From the NCBI GenBank assembly GCA_016711435.1, contig JADJSY010000005.1, positions 62,001 through 126,000 of the forward strand: a stretch of DNA of 64,000 nt, written 5' to 3'. The notes below the pieces were generated by a model. That model made no database searches. It was not told where the DNA came from and saw only the letters and a program-made list of their open reading frames with translations. The position numbers were made by a program, and so were the translations under genes. The DNA is from Lewinellaceae bacterium (GTDB taxonomy: Bacteria; Bacteroidota; Bacteroidia; Chitinophagales; Saprospiraceae). Of this stretch, positions 9,137 through 18,122 are shown piece after piece. The stretch's first letter is position 1, and each line of letters starts with the position of its first letter.

Positions 9137-10532
9137 ATGAAACGCACCATTCTACTATTGGCCGGAGCACTGCAAGCCGCTGTACTGTTTGCCCAAACCG
9201 CCCAACCCGCCACAACAGAGCCAAACCCCCAGCCACCAACCTCTTGGAGGCTTTCGAGCACGGACATTTTCACGGACATTTCCGCACCTATTTTATGGCT
9301 ACCGACAATGCGCGCGACTTGTCAGACTACTATGCGCTGGCGGCGGGTGGCGGCTTGCATTTCAGCACAGCCCCTGGCACGGGTTCAGTTTCGGTGTCGG
9401 CGGTTTGTTTAATTACAACCTCGCTTCGTCCGACCTCGCTGCGCGCGACTCCCTCACCGGGGCCGTCAATCGCTACGAAATCGGACTTTTCGATGTGGAG
9501 GATCCCGAAAACCGCAACGACCTCGACCGGATTGAAGAACTTTGGCTGCGATACCAGTGGAAAAAATCGCACATCACCGTCGGACAGCAATCCATACAGA
9601 CACCGTTTGTCAACTATCAGGATGGGCGGATGCGCCCCACCGCAGAAGCAGGCGTTTGGACAGAAATAAAGGAAATCAAAAATACCAAAATCGAGGGCGG
9701 CTGGCTCTGGAAAATATCGCCGCGCAGCACAGTAGATTGGTACGGCATCGGCGAGTCCATCGGACTTTATCCCAGGGGGCTGAATCCGGACGGTACCGGC
9801 AGCGGTTATCCCGAAAACCTGGAAAGTGCGGGTATCGGAATCCTTGGAATCACCCGGCAGCTGGGTAAACGCACAAAAATCCAGGTATGGGAGCAATATG
9901 TGGAAAATATATTCAGCACATCGTTTGTACAGGCAGACTATACCCATCCGTTCAAAAATGACCATAAGTTGCTGTTGGGCTTACAATTCACCCATCAGGA
10001 TGCGCTCGCGCACGGCGGCAATGAAGATGCCTCCAAAACCTATTTCAAAAAAGGTGGCCACTCGAATGCGATCAGTGCCCAGTCCGGCTGGCAACGCGGC
10101 GGCTGGCAGGCACTGGCAGCTTACACGTATATTACATCAGATGGGCGCTTCCTCTCCCCCCGTGAATGGGGGCGCGAACCGTTTTATACTTTCATGTCCC
10201 GCGAACGGGTAGAAGGCAGTGGTGATTCACATTCGGTTACAGGGCGCTTGAACTGGCAAACAGAAAACAAAAAACTGCGAATCGAGGCTATCTATGGCCG
10301 ATTCTACCTGCCCGATGTAAAAAATGCAGCGATCAACAAATATGCCTTCCCGTCTTTCCAACAGGCCAATTTTGATGTCCGGTATGCATTCAGTGGCATG
10401 TTGGAAGGCCTGCGTGTCCAGTTTCTCTACGTCTGGAAAGGCCGTTTAGGCGAAGTGTATGGCAACGATAAGTATGTCATCAACAGGGTCGACATGTCTT
10501 TATACAACCTCATTTTCAATTACACGTACTAA
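9137..10532 (+). CDS. Outer-membrane porin-like beta-barrel protein, frameshifted
   Basis: A signal peptide starts at MKRTILLLAGAL and ends near FAQ. The mature protein is rich in alternating beta strands with aromatic girdle residues and ends in an aromatic (NYTY), like OprD-type or phosphate-selective-type porins. Two runs of C (9226-9230 and 9371-9374) each lack one base. Correcting both joins NLLEAFEHGHFHGHFRTY and WHGFSFGVGG to the long frame and gives about 465 residues. The substrate is unknown. It is regulated together with the divergent peroxiredoxin operon. Confidence 0.72.
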
Positions 10533-10635
10533 AAATGAAAAATCAGTAAGAAGTACCAAAACAAGATAGAAAAACACAAGTGTTACCTGCAAAAACAGGG
10601 CGAATTTTGTACTATCATTTATTCAAAACTTTGCC

Positions 10636-10941
10636 ATGACATTTGCAGACCTGACCAATACCGACAAGCCGGTACTTGTGGACTTTTACGCCGACTGGTG
10701 CGCGCCCTGCCGGGCCATGAAGCCCGTGCTTGAAGACCTGAAGACCCAAATGGGGGAAGAAATTTCTATCTTCAAAATCGATGTGGATCAGCATCAGATG
10801 CTTGCCGAGCGATACGGCATCAGGTCCATTCCTACGCTGATTCTGTTCAAAGACGGCAAACCTGTCTGGCGAAAATCGGGTATGGCTTCTTCCGTTGAAT
10901 TGCAAAAAGCGGTGCTTCAATTTCAGACACTCCCTAATTAA
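10636..10941 (+). CDS. trxA: Thioredoxin
   Basis: A 101-residue cytoplasmic thioredoxin with the redox motif WCAPC at about residue 20 and the cis-proline segment SIPTLILF. No signal peptide is present. A TTTG sits only 3 nt before the ATG, so the leader may be very short or absent. Placed between the porin and the persulfide dioxygenase, it may supply reducing power for persulfide handling or the nearby peroxiredoxin. Confidence 0.92.
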   Translation: MTFADLTNTDKPVLVDFYADWCAPCRAMKPVLEDLKTQMGEEISIFKIDVDQHQMLAERYGIRSIPTLILFKDGKPVWRKSGMASSVELQKAVLQFQTLPN

Positions 10942-10954
10942 AAATAGTGCTCCT

Positions 10955-11000
10955 CGTGACTTTTGTCATGTAAAGCTCCGTAAACGCCATTTTACCTTTA
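10955..11000 (+). promoter_or_regulatory. Crp/Fnr-like operator and -7 box of the persulfide dioxygenase gene
   Basis: CGTGACTTTTGTCATG (10955-10970) is a palindrome with one mismatch. TACCTTTA at 10993-11000 is a seven-of-eight -7 box. The centre-to-box distance is again 30.5 bp. Confidence 0.72.
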
Positions 11001-11039
11001 TTGTCAAATTCAAACCACCACGTTCAAAATTTATCACAC

Positions 11040-12461
11040 ATGAAAATCGAACAAATTTATACGGGCTGTCTCGCACATGCAGCTTACTACCTCGAAAACA
11101 AAGGAGAAGCCGCCATTTTCGACCCACTTCGCGAAGTAGAACCGTATATCCAGCGCGCCGTAAAAGGTAATGCAAAAATCAAGTACGTTTTTGAAACGCA
11201 TTTTCACGCCGATTTTGTGAGCGGACATTTGGATCTGGCCCAAAAAACGGGCGCGAAAATCGTTTTCGGCCCTACCGCCAAACCCGGTTACGATGCCATT
11301 GTAGCGGAAGACAACCAGGTTTTTAAAGTGGGCGACTATTCGGTAAAAGTCATCCATACGCCGGGCCATACGATGGAAAGCACTACCTATTTACTGATAG
11401 ACGAAAATGGTAAAGAGCACGGCATCATCTCCGGCGACACCTTGTTTATCGGGGATGTGGGCCGGCCCGACCTGGCACAGCACGTGATTGCCGACCTGAC
11501 GGAGGAGAAGCTGGCCGGATACCTGTACGAATCCCTGCGCAACAAAATCATGCCGCTCAGCGACGACCTCATCGTGTATCCGAACCACGGAGCGGGAAGT
11601 GCCTGCGGAAAAAACATGAGCAAGGAAACCACTGATACTTTGGGGCATCAGAAAGAAGTCAACTACGCGCTCAACCCGAATCTGACCAAAGAACAGTTTG
11701 TGAAAGAAATCCTGACCGGCCTGACCCCGCCGCCCGGCTACTTCCCACAAAATGTGCTGATGAACATCAAAGGTTACGAAAGCCTCGATACCGTGATGGA
11801 ACGCGGCACCCAGGCGCTTTCACCCCGGGCATTTGATGCTGCGGCCAATGAGACCAACGCCCTTGTACTCGATACCCGCGACGCCCAGAAATTCTCGGAA
11901 GGTTTCGTGCCCAACTCCATCAACATCGGTGTCGATGGTAATTTTGCTCCCTGGGTAGGCGCTTTGATCCCCGACATCAAACAGGAAATCCTGCTCATTA
12001 CCGAGCCGGGCCGCGAAGAAGAAGTGGTAACACGGATGGCGCGCGTGGGTTACGATCATTGCATCGGCTTCCTCGACGGTGGCTTCGATGCCTGGAAAAA
12101 TGCAGGTATGGAAGTGGATAAAATCGGGCGTGTAACCGCCGACCAATTGGCCGACATCCTCGAAGTCAACCCGGAAACGCTTGTTTTCGACGTTCGCAAA
12201 CAGAGCGAGTTCAACAGCGAGCACATCCTTGACGTGAAAAACGCCCCGCTCGATTCCATCAACGAATCCATGTTGAGCATTCCGAAAGATAAAACCGTCT
12301 ATATCCTATGCGCCGGCGGATACCGTTCCATGATTTTTGCCAGCATCCTTCGGGCGCGCGGCTACGACAACCTGGTGGATGTGATCGGCGGCTTCAAGAC
12401 CATGAAGGAAAGTGGAAAATATAAATTGTCCGACTATGTTTGTCCGACCACTTTATTGTAA
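11040..12461 (+). CDS. Persulfide dioxygenase-like metallo-beta-lactamase with two rhodanese domains
   Basis: 473 residues. The N-terminal half is an ETHE1-type metallo-beta-lactamase fold with the iron-binding THFHADFVSGH motif near residue 57. It is predicted to oxidise glutathione-type persulfides to sulfite. Two rhodanese domains follow. The first has no cysteine in its active loop (TEPGREEE), so it is probably structural. The second has CAGGYRS and should carry sulfane sulfur. The start at 11040 gives MKIEQIYTGCLAH, typical of the family. With the sulfide:quinone oxidoreductase it forms a sulfide-to-sulfite route. Confidence 0.88.
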   Translation: MKIEQIYTGCLAHAAYYLENKGEAAIFDPLREVEPYIQRAVKGNAKIKYVFETHFHADFVSGHLDLAQKTGAKIVFGPTAKPGYDAIVAEDNQVFKVGDYSVKVIHTPGHTMESTTYLLIDENGKEHGIISGDTLFIGDVGRPDLAQHVIADLTEEKLAGYLYESLRNKIMPLSDDLIVYPNHGAGSACGKNMSKETTDTLGHQKEVNYALNPNLTKEQFVKEILTGLTPPPGYFPQNVLMNIKGYESLDTVMERGTQALSPRAFDAAANETNALVLDTRDAQKFSEGFVPNSINIGVDGNFAPWVGALIPDIKQEILLITEPGREEEVVTRMARVGYDHCIGFLDGGFDAWKNAGMEVDKIGRVTADQLADILEVNPETLVFDVRKQSEFNSEHILDVKNAPLDSINESMLSIPKDKTVYILCAGGYRSMIFASILRARGYDNLVDVIGGFKTMKESGKYKLSDYVCPTTLL

Positions 12462-12498
12462 AAAAAAGTTGAGAACAGTGAATTAGTTTCTGATGATT

Positions 12499-12531
12499 GC
12501 CGGGAGCGGATTACCGTTCCCGGCTTTTTTT
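12499..12531 (+). terminator. Intrinsic terminator
   Basis: A GCCGGGA...TCCCGGC stem with inner CGG/CCG pairs and a short ATTA loop is followed by seven T. It ends the persulfide dioxygenase transcript. Confidence 0.9.
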
Positions 12532-12538
12532 ATGCTAC

Positions 12539-12829
12539 CTACTTTTTCGATCTGTTCCCCGCCAGGAATCCCCATCCGCTGGAGCCGAGTAAAAATCCCA
12601 GATCGTACAAGCCGCCTGAATTGTTGACGGCATAAATAGCCACATTATCGTTAAAAAGGCTGGCAATGAAACTGATCGGCGTGATGAATCCGTGGATCAA
12701 TCCGTATATCAGGCCATACTGACGCCCCCGCAGGCAGTCTTTGACGGGTTCGACGTCGGCGCAGGAAATGAGGAAAAAGCAGACGAACAATGCCATGCTG
12801 AGCAGGAAGAGTTTGCGGAATTTTTTCAT
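12539..12829 (-). CDS. Small predicted lipoprotein
   Basis: 96 residues. The signal peptide starts MKKFRKLFLLSMALF and leads to a lipobox-like LISCA. The mature part has a glycine-rich hydrophobic segment (YGLIYGLIHGFITP) and a second one near the end. This kind of short envelope protein is common in Bacteroidota, but its function is unknown. It is convergent with the persulfide dioxygenase gene across the terminator. Confidence 0.7.
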   Translation of the reverse strand: MKKFRKLFLLSMALFVCFFLISCADVEPVKDCLRGRQYGLIYGLIHGFITPISFIASLFNDNVAIYAVNNSGGLYDLGFLLGSSGWGFLAGNRSKK

Positions 12830-12934
12830 TGGAAAAATTTTTGGTGAAATGGAAAAATAAACAGCAATGTACTTACGGATTCAGAAAATCCGATAATTTT
12901 ACCGTTTATAATATTCGCCATAAAAAATCCCGCC

Positions 12935-13441
12935 ATGAAACGTATTGTTACCGCCCTGTTTTGCCTGCTCCTTCATTTCCCTAATTTTTCTCAATCGCTA
13001 CAGCCGCTCGTTTTTGCATCGGGCGGCGGTTTTGCCTTCCTCAGCGACAGCGCGTTTTGTTTGTCTTACACGGTGGGCGAAAGTGTCATTGAATCCCTGA
13101 TCCTGCCGTCGGGCAGTCTGACCCAGGGATTTCAGCAGCCCGACAAAGTTGTAAAGGTCACACAGGTAGAAACCCTTTCACCTGCCGAATGGGGCCTCTC
13201 CGTATATCCCAACCCCGCTCATAACAACCTGATGCTGGATATTTCTGCCTATAGGGGGCGTGACTTGACCGCGATGGTGTGGAATGCTGCCGGGCAAGTG
13301 GTCATCATGCCCATCGGGTTGAACAATCAGCTCACAACACTCGATATTTCTTTCCTACCCGCAGGTTATTACCTCATCCGGTTTGCCGATCAGGCATTGC
13401 AGCAGGCTTATACGCTGGCATTTATTAAAGCGGGTTTCTGA
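12935..13441 (+). CDS. Short secreted protein with type IX secretion sorting tail
   Basis: 168 residues. A signal peptide is followed by a short region (SGGGFAFLSDSAF) and then a C-terminal sorting domain starting LSVYPNPAHNNLML and ending YYLIRFADQ, typical of type IX cargo. Almost nothing lies between signal and tail, so it may be a stub or an anchor partner. The next gene starts 32 nt downstream. Confidence 0.75.
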   Translation: MKRIVTALFCLLLHFPNFSQSLQPLVFASGGGFAFLSDSAFCLSYTVGESVIESLILPSGSLTQGFQQPDKVVKVTQVETLSPAEWGLSVYPNPAHNNLMLDISAYRGRDLTAMVWNAAGQVVIMPIGLNNQLTTLDISFLPAGYYLIRFADQALQQAYTLAFIKAGF

Positions 13442-13473
13442 ACATCTAGTTATTGACTTTAAATCTTCAAAAA

Positions 13474-16400
13474 ATGAAAAAAACTGCCTTCTCCTTCTTC
13501 TTTTGCGTTTTGCTGTACACTGCCGGCGCGCAAGCGCCTGCGGGCATCAATTACCAAACCGTTTTGCGCAATGCACAAGGCGATCCTTTGATAAATACGC
13601 CGCAAGTCGTGCTGTATTTTGATATCCTGGACGGCTCGCCTGCCGGAAATATCGTGTACTCCGAAAGACACACCGTGACGACCAATGCACTGGGCATCGT
13701 CAATCTGCAAATTGGTCAGGGCACACCCACCCTGGGTGCTTTTGGCGGTATTATTTGGGAAATAAATCAAAAATACCTGAAAACATCCATCGACATCGGT
13801 AATACCGGTACCATTGTAACCGCAGGCACAATCCAGTTGGTGAGCGTGCCTTATGCGCTGTTTGCGACCAAAAGCGGCAGTACCACCATTGTAACGAATG
13901 CCACACTCAGTGGAAACGGCAGTGCGGTCAGCCCGTTGCTACTTGCGCCTCAAGGCGCCGCTACGGGGCAGGTACTTAAGTGGAACGGCAATACCTGGGT
14001 ACCTCAAAATGATAATAATACCATTTACACCAATGGCGACGGCATCAACATTGTGGGCAATCAGATTATTAATACCGGCGACACAAATCCCAACGACGAC
14101 CTGACCACCGCCAGCAACGCCGGTGGCGACCTCAGCGGGCCGTTCAGCAACCTGAACATCAATACCAATGCTGTCGGCAGTAACGAAATAGCCGACGCGG
14201 CAGTGAATACAGCAGAACTGGCCAACGGCGCCGTTAACGGGGTTAAAATAGCCCAGCAGGGCGCCGCCACCGGTCAGGTACTGAAATGGAACGGCACCAC
14301 CTGGGCGCCGCAAAATGACAACGGTGATACCTATATCAACGGCGCGGGCATCAATATTCTGGGCAATCAGATTATCAATACCGGCGATACGAATCCCAAC
14401 GACGACCTGACCACCGCCAGCAACGCCGGTGGCGACCTCAGCGGACCGTTCAGCAACCTGAACATCATAGCCAATGCCGTCGGCAGCAACGAAATAGCCG
14501 ACGGGGCAGTGAATACAGCAGAACTGGCCAACGGCGCCGTTAACGGGGTTAAAATAGCCCAGCAGGGCGCTGCCACCGGTCAGGTATTGAAATGGAACGG
14601 CACGACCTGGGCGCCGCAAAATGACAACGGTGATACCTATACCAACGGCGCGGGCATCAATATTCTGGGCAATCAGATTATCAATACCGGCGACACAAAT
14701 CCCAACGACGACCTGACAACTGCCAGCAACGCCGGTGGCGACCTCAGCGGGCCGTTCAGCAACCTGAACATCATCGCCAATGCCGTCGGCAGCAACGAAA
14801 TAGCCGATGGGGCAGTGAATACGACAGAACTGGCCAACGGCGCTGTTACCGGCGTTAAAATAGCCCAGCAAGGTGCTGTCATCGTGCAGGTATTACAGTT
14901 CAACGGCACCACTTGGGGGCCGGCGAGCTTACCATCGGTGCAAGGCGACAACTGGGGCGCACAGGCAGCAGTAACCAATGCATCCCTTTCCGGCGACGGC
15001 TCTCCTGCCAACCCGCTTGGAATCGCTACGCAAAGTGCCAACGCCGGACAGGTACTGCAATACAATGGAACAGAATGGGTGCCCACTACCTTTATTGCCA
15101 ACGGCGAAGTGACCGGCGAACTGAATAACCTGATCGTAACCGAATTGCGGGGCCGCCCGATTGGAGGCATGGCCCCACAGGATGGTGAAATGTTTGTGTA
15201 CAATGGAACCACAGGCGAATGGGAGTCCCAAGCGCTCAGCGGCGAAGTAAGCGGTACCTGGAACAATACCATCGTAACCGAATTGCGGGGCCGCCCGATC
15301 GGTGGCATGGGGCCGCAGGATGGAGAAATGTTTGTGTATAACGGCACCACGGGCGAATGGGAATCCCATGCGCTCAGCGGAGAGGTGACCGGTTCCTGGA
15401 ATAGTACGATCCTGACAGAGTTGCGGGGCCGCCCGATTGGCGGCATGGGGCCGCAGGATGGCGAAATGTTTGTCTACAATGGTACCACAGGCGAATGGGA
15501 ATCCCATGCCCTATCCGGCGATGTGACCGGCGCCTGGAACAACACCAATGTAAACGGCCTGAGCGGACAACCCATTGTCGGCGTACCCGGTGCAGGACAG
15601 ATGCTTTCCATGAACAGCACCAATACCGGCTTCATATACACCAATGACGGACTCACCCTGCCTTATAATAATGTCGCCAATTTTGGCAACAATATTATGT
15701 TTAACATTGAAAATACGGGGAATACGGCCATTGGTATGCAGGTGACTTCCAACAATGAAACGGGGATACGCGGGGTGACGAAACGGGGCGCAACCGGTTT
15801 CGATCAGGAAGCATTGAAAAATATTAATGCTACTTACCAGGCTGGTATTGTGGGCGAATCTACTTCAACAGGTAATACGGACGGCATTGGAATTTTAGGA
15901 CGTTCCAGAAATGCCAGTAATGGGTTTGGAGTGGGCGGATTGTTCCAGGGCAAATGGTTTGGTACCGTAGGTGTGGGTAGCCTCATCTCCGGGAGCGGGA
16001 TTGCTACAGCCGGTGTTGCGGGATTTGCACCCAACGCTGCTTATGGAGGATATTTCACGGGTTCGAATGGAGGCAGTAACAGCAGCCGGGCAGGTGTTTA
16101 TGCATTTGCCAATGGTGCGAGATTCAGCGCTTTTTTAGAGGGCGGAAATAGTGAAGGTGGAGGATTTGCGGGTAATCTCAGTACAGGCTCTGCTTTGTAT
16201 GCCAGAGAAAACAGCGGCTCTTCATGGGCTACTTTTGCAGAAGGCGACTGTTTTTGCGGCTTTTTTGTGAATGCCACTACACCTATCGTACAAATAGACC
16301 ACCCGCTGCACCCGCAGGAACAACTTCTGTCCCATAGCCTGATGGAAAGCCCCGATATGAAAACAGTGTACGATGGCGCTATCATAACTGACGCAAATGG

Positions 16401-16770
16401 ACTGGCGCAGGTACAACTGCCGGATTATATCGAAGCGCTCAATGAGCAGTTCAGATACCAACTGACGGTGATTGGACAGTTTGCGCAAGCGATTGTCGCT
16501 GAAAAAATAAAAGACAACCACTTTGTCATTCAGACCGACAAACCCAATGTGGAGGTAAGCTGGCAGGTTACTGGCATTCGAAAACCCAATTTTGCCATGG
16601 CCGACCGGCCGCCGGTAGTAATGAACAAACCGGGTGAACAATTGGGTAAATATCTATACCCGGAATTTTTTGGACAACCGCAGAGTATGAAATCTGTCAT
16701 AGAACCCACTGATACGCAGGCTTCTCCGGCTGAAATACGGCGTCCGATTATTCTGCCGGACAATGATTAA
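13474..16770 (+). CDS. Large repetitive secreted surface protein
   Basis: 1,098 residues from the ATG at 13474, with a signal peptide ending near TAGAQA. The N-terminal INYQTVLRNAQGDPL opening and the C-terminal VQIDHPLHPQEQLLSHS region recur in Bacteroidota surface proteins that resemble phage tail-fibre architecture. In between are three 102-residue repeats, three 46-residue repeats, and a region of tail-fibre-like glycine turns. No YPNP-type sorting tail is seen. Binding to a surface or particle is likely but not shown. It lies 45 nt upstream of the SIR2-TIR gene on the same strand. Confidence 0.75.
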   Translation: MKKTAFSFFFCVLLYTAGAQAPAGINYQTVLRNAQGDPLINTPQVVLYFDILDGSPAGNIVYSERHTVTTNALGIVNLQIGQGTPTLGAFGGIIWEINQKYLKTSIDIGNTGTIVTAGTIQLVSVPYALFATKSGSTTIVTNATLSGNGSAVSPLLLAPQGAATGQVLKWNGNTWVPQNDNNTIYTNGDGINIVGNQIINTGDTNPNDDLTTASNAGGDLSGPFSNLNINTNAVGSNEIADAAVNTAELANGAVNGVKIAQQGAATGQVLKWNGTTWAPQNDNGDTYINGAGINILGNQIINTGDTNPNDDLTTASNAGGDLSGPFSNLNIIANAVGSNEIADGAVNTAELANGAVNGVKIAQQGAATGQVLKWNGTTWAPQNDNGDTYTNGAGINILGNQIINTGDTNPNDDLTTASNAGGDLSGPFSNLNIIANAVGSNEIADGAVNTTELANGAVTGVKIAQQGAVIVQVLQFNGTTWGPASLPSVQGDNWGAQAAVTNASLSGDGSPANPLGIATQSANAGQVLQYNGTEWVPTTFIANGEVTGELNNLIVTELRGRPIGGMAPQDGEMFVYNGTTGEWESQALSGEVSGTWNNTIVTELRGRPIGGMGPQDGEMFVYNGTTGEWESHALSGEVTGSWNSTILTELRGRPIGGMGPQDGEMFVYNGTTGEWESHALSGDVTGAWNNTNVNGLSGQPIVGVPGAGQMLSMNSTNTGFIYTNDGLTLPYNNVANFGNNIMFNIENTGNTAIGMQVTSNNETGIRGVTKRGATGFDQEALKNINATYQAGIVGESTSTGNTDGIGILGRSRNASNGFGVGGLFQGKWFGTVGVGSLISGSGIATAGVAGFAPNAAYGGYFTGSNGGSNSSRAGVYAFANGARFSAFLEGGNSEGGGFAGNLSTGSALYARENSGSSWATFAEGDCFCGFFVNATTPIVQIDHPLHPQEQLLSHSLMESPDMKTVYDGAIITDANGLAQVQLPDYIEALNEQFRYQLTVIGQFAQAIVAEKIKDNHFVIQTDKPNVEVSWQVTGIRKPNFAMADRPPVVMNKPGEQLGKYLYPEFFGQPQSMKSVIEPTDTQASPAEIRRPIILPDND
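13954..14871 (+). repeat. Three tandem 306-bp coding repeats
   Basis: Units start at 13954, 14260 and 14566 with exact 306-bp spacing, and a degenerate fourth start is at 14872. Each encodes 102 residues starting GAATGQVLKWNG and containing NTGDTNPNDDLTT and SNEIADGAVNT. High identity suggests recent duplication or homogenisation. Confidence 0.95.
15103..15516 (+). repeat. Three tandem 138-bp coding repeats
   Basis: Units start at 15103, 15241 and 15379, with a divergent fourth start at 15517. Each encodes 46 residues containing TELRGRPIGGM and DGEMFVYNGTTGEWES. Confidence 0.95.
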
Positions 16771-16815
16771 CAAGTGTTTACATTTGATTCTTCTACAACC
16801 AACGTAATCAATCCT

Positions 16816-18122
16816 ATGCACCTCTCCGACCGCCAGTGGAAAAGCCTGTTTCGAGATATTGAAAACAATCGCTGTATCCTCCTGCTTGGCCCCCGTTTCT
16901 GGGCCAAGCAGGAGCTCGGGCATGGGCGACCGCTGCTTGAAATGCTGGCCGAGCACCTGAGCACGGAATTGGAAGCCGAGGGCGTAGGTTTTGAAAAACG
17001 CGCCGTACACAACCTGCCCTATATTGCGCAGCGCTTTCTTTCTATTCCTAAAATCCGCCGGATCGACCTGGAGGACGAAGCGACGTCGTTTTTTTTCCGG
17101 CATTCCAAAGACGTTCCGGAGGCATACCGCGCCCTGGCCCGCATTCCTTTTCACCTCATTGTCAATACCGCTCCGGACGACCTGATTTTCAGGGCTTTGC
17201 AGGCGGAAGGCCGGCCTGCGGCCAACTTTTTTTATTACAATTTCAAGATTGACAAAGGGGTGAATGTGCCGCCAATATCTGTACAAAACCCATTGGTATT
17301 CAACTTGTTCGGTTCCATATCCGACCCCGAATCATTGGTTTTGACAGAGGAAAACCAGGTGGAATTTATCAAAAATGTGGTGCGGGGCAATCCGCCCATC
17401 CCGTACCAGATCATGAGTCAGTTTGACAACCGGAAAACCTATCTTTTCTGGGATTCGATCTCGAAAACTGGCACTACCGGCTCCTGCTCGACAGCCTGAA
17501 ATTAGAAAATGAAAACACTACTATTTTTCCGCAGATGGAAGATTGTCCATTGACGGAAATTACAAAGTCCTTTTACGAAGACCGCTACCATTTCATTTTT
17601 GTAGATAAAAAAACAACTGATTTTGTACTCGATTTGCACGAAGGATTTGCCGCAGCAGTTCCGGAAACACCCGCTGGAACGCCCCTGCGCAACATTGTGC
17701 TGCTCTTCGATGAAAACGAAACGGATACCGATTTTGTGCAGCGATTAAGTGCCCAATTGGCCAATTTACAACACAGCGGATTGGCCAATATCTGGCATAA
17801 GGGCATGCTCCAACCCGGAGATCCGATAGATATGGTTGCGGCGAAAATGGAATCCGCCGACCTGATCCTGCCTGTATTAAGCGCCGACTTTTTTGCTTCG
17901 GAAGCCATTAACCGTACCGATTTGCCCGCCCTGATGTCGAGTCATTTTGAAAAAAATACCCGGATTCTGCCCGTTTTATTCCGCGATTGCGATGTGGATA
18001 ATTCAGCGCTCCGGCGATTTGCATTGCTGCCCAGAAACGGTATGCCGATACGCCGATGGGAGGATCAGGACGAAGCGTTGCAACACATCGTCGGGCAACT
18101 TCAACTATTGCTGCACGAATGA
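16816..18122 (+). CDS. SIR2-like and TIR-like two-domain protein, frameshifted
   Basis: Corrected length is 435 residues. Residues 1-230 match the SIR2_2 type of NAD-binding fold: ILLLGPRF (21-28), IVNTAPDDLI (115-124), LFGSISDPESLVLTEE (164-179) and FLGFDLENW (~211-219). The last is restored by adding one T in the run at 17444-17447. Residues ~290-435 match the TIR-like domain seen beside STAND proteins (GLANIWHKGMLQPGDP, SADLILPVLSADFFAS, RILPVLFRDCDV, LPRNGMPIRRW). The usual SIR2 histidine of LHG is Phe165, and the usual TIR catalytic Glu position looks like Asp, so NADase activity is doubtful. Its stop overlaps the next start (ATGA). Confidence 0.8.

Noticed and set aside
6093..10532. Frameshifts as programmed frameshifting or phase variation
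   Set aside because: Runs are short (two to seven bases), breaks are spread over unrelated housekeeping genes as well, and no slippery-site structures were seen. Sequencing error is simpler.
13939..15507. Long minus-strand open frames across the repeat protein gene
   Set aside because: They are opposite-strand shadows of the repeats. They carry the repeat period and lack starts, ribosome sites or family features.
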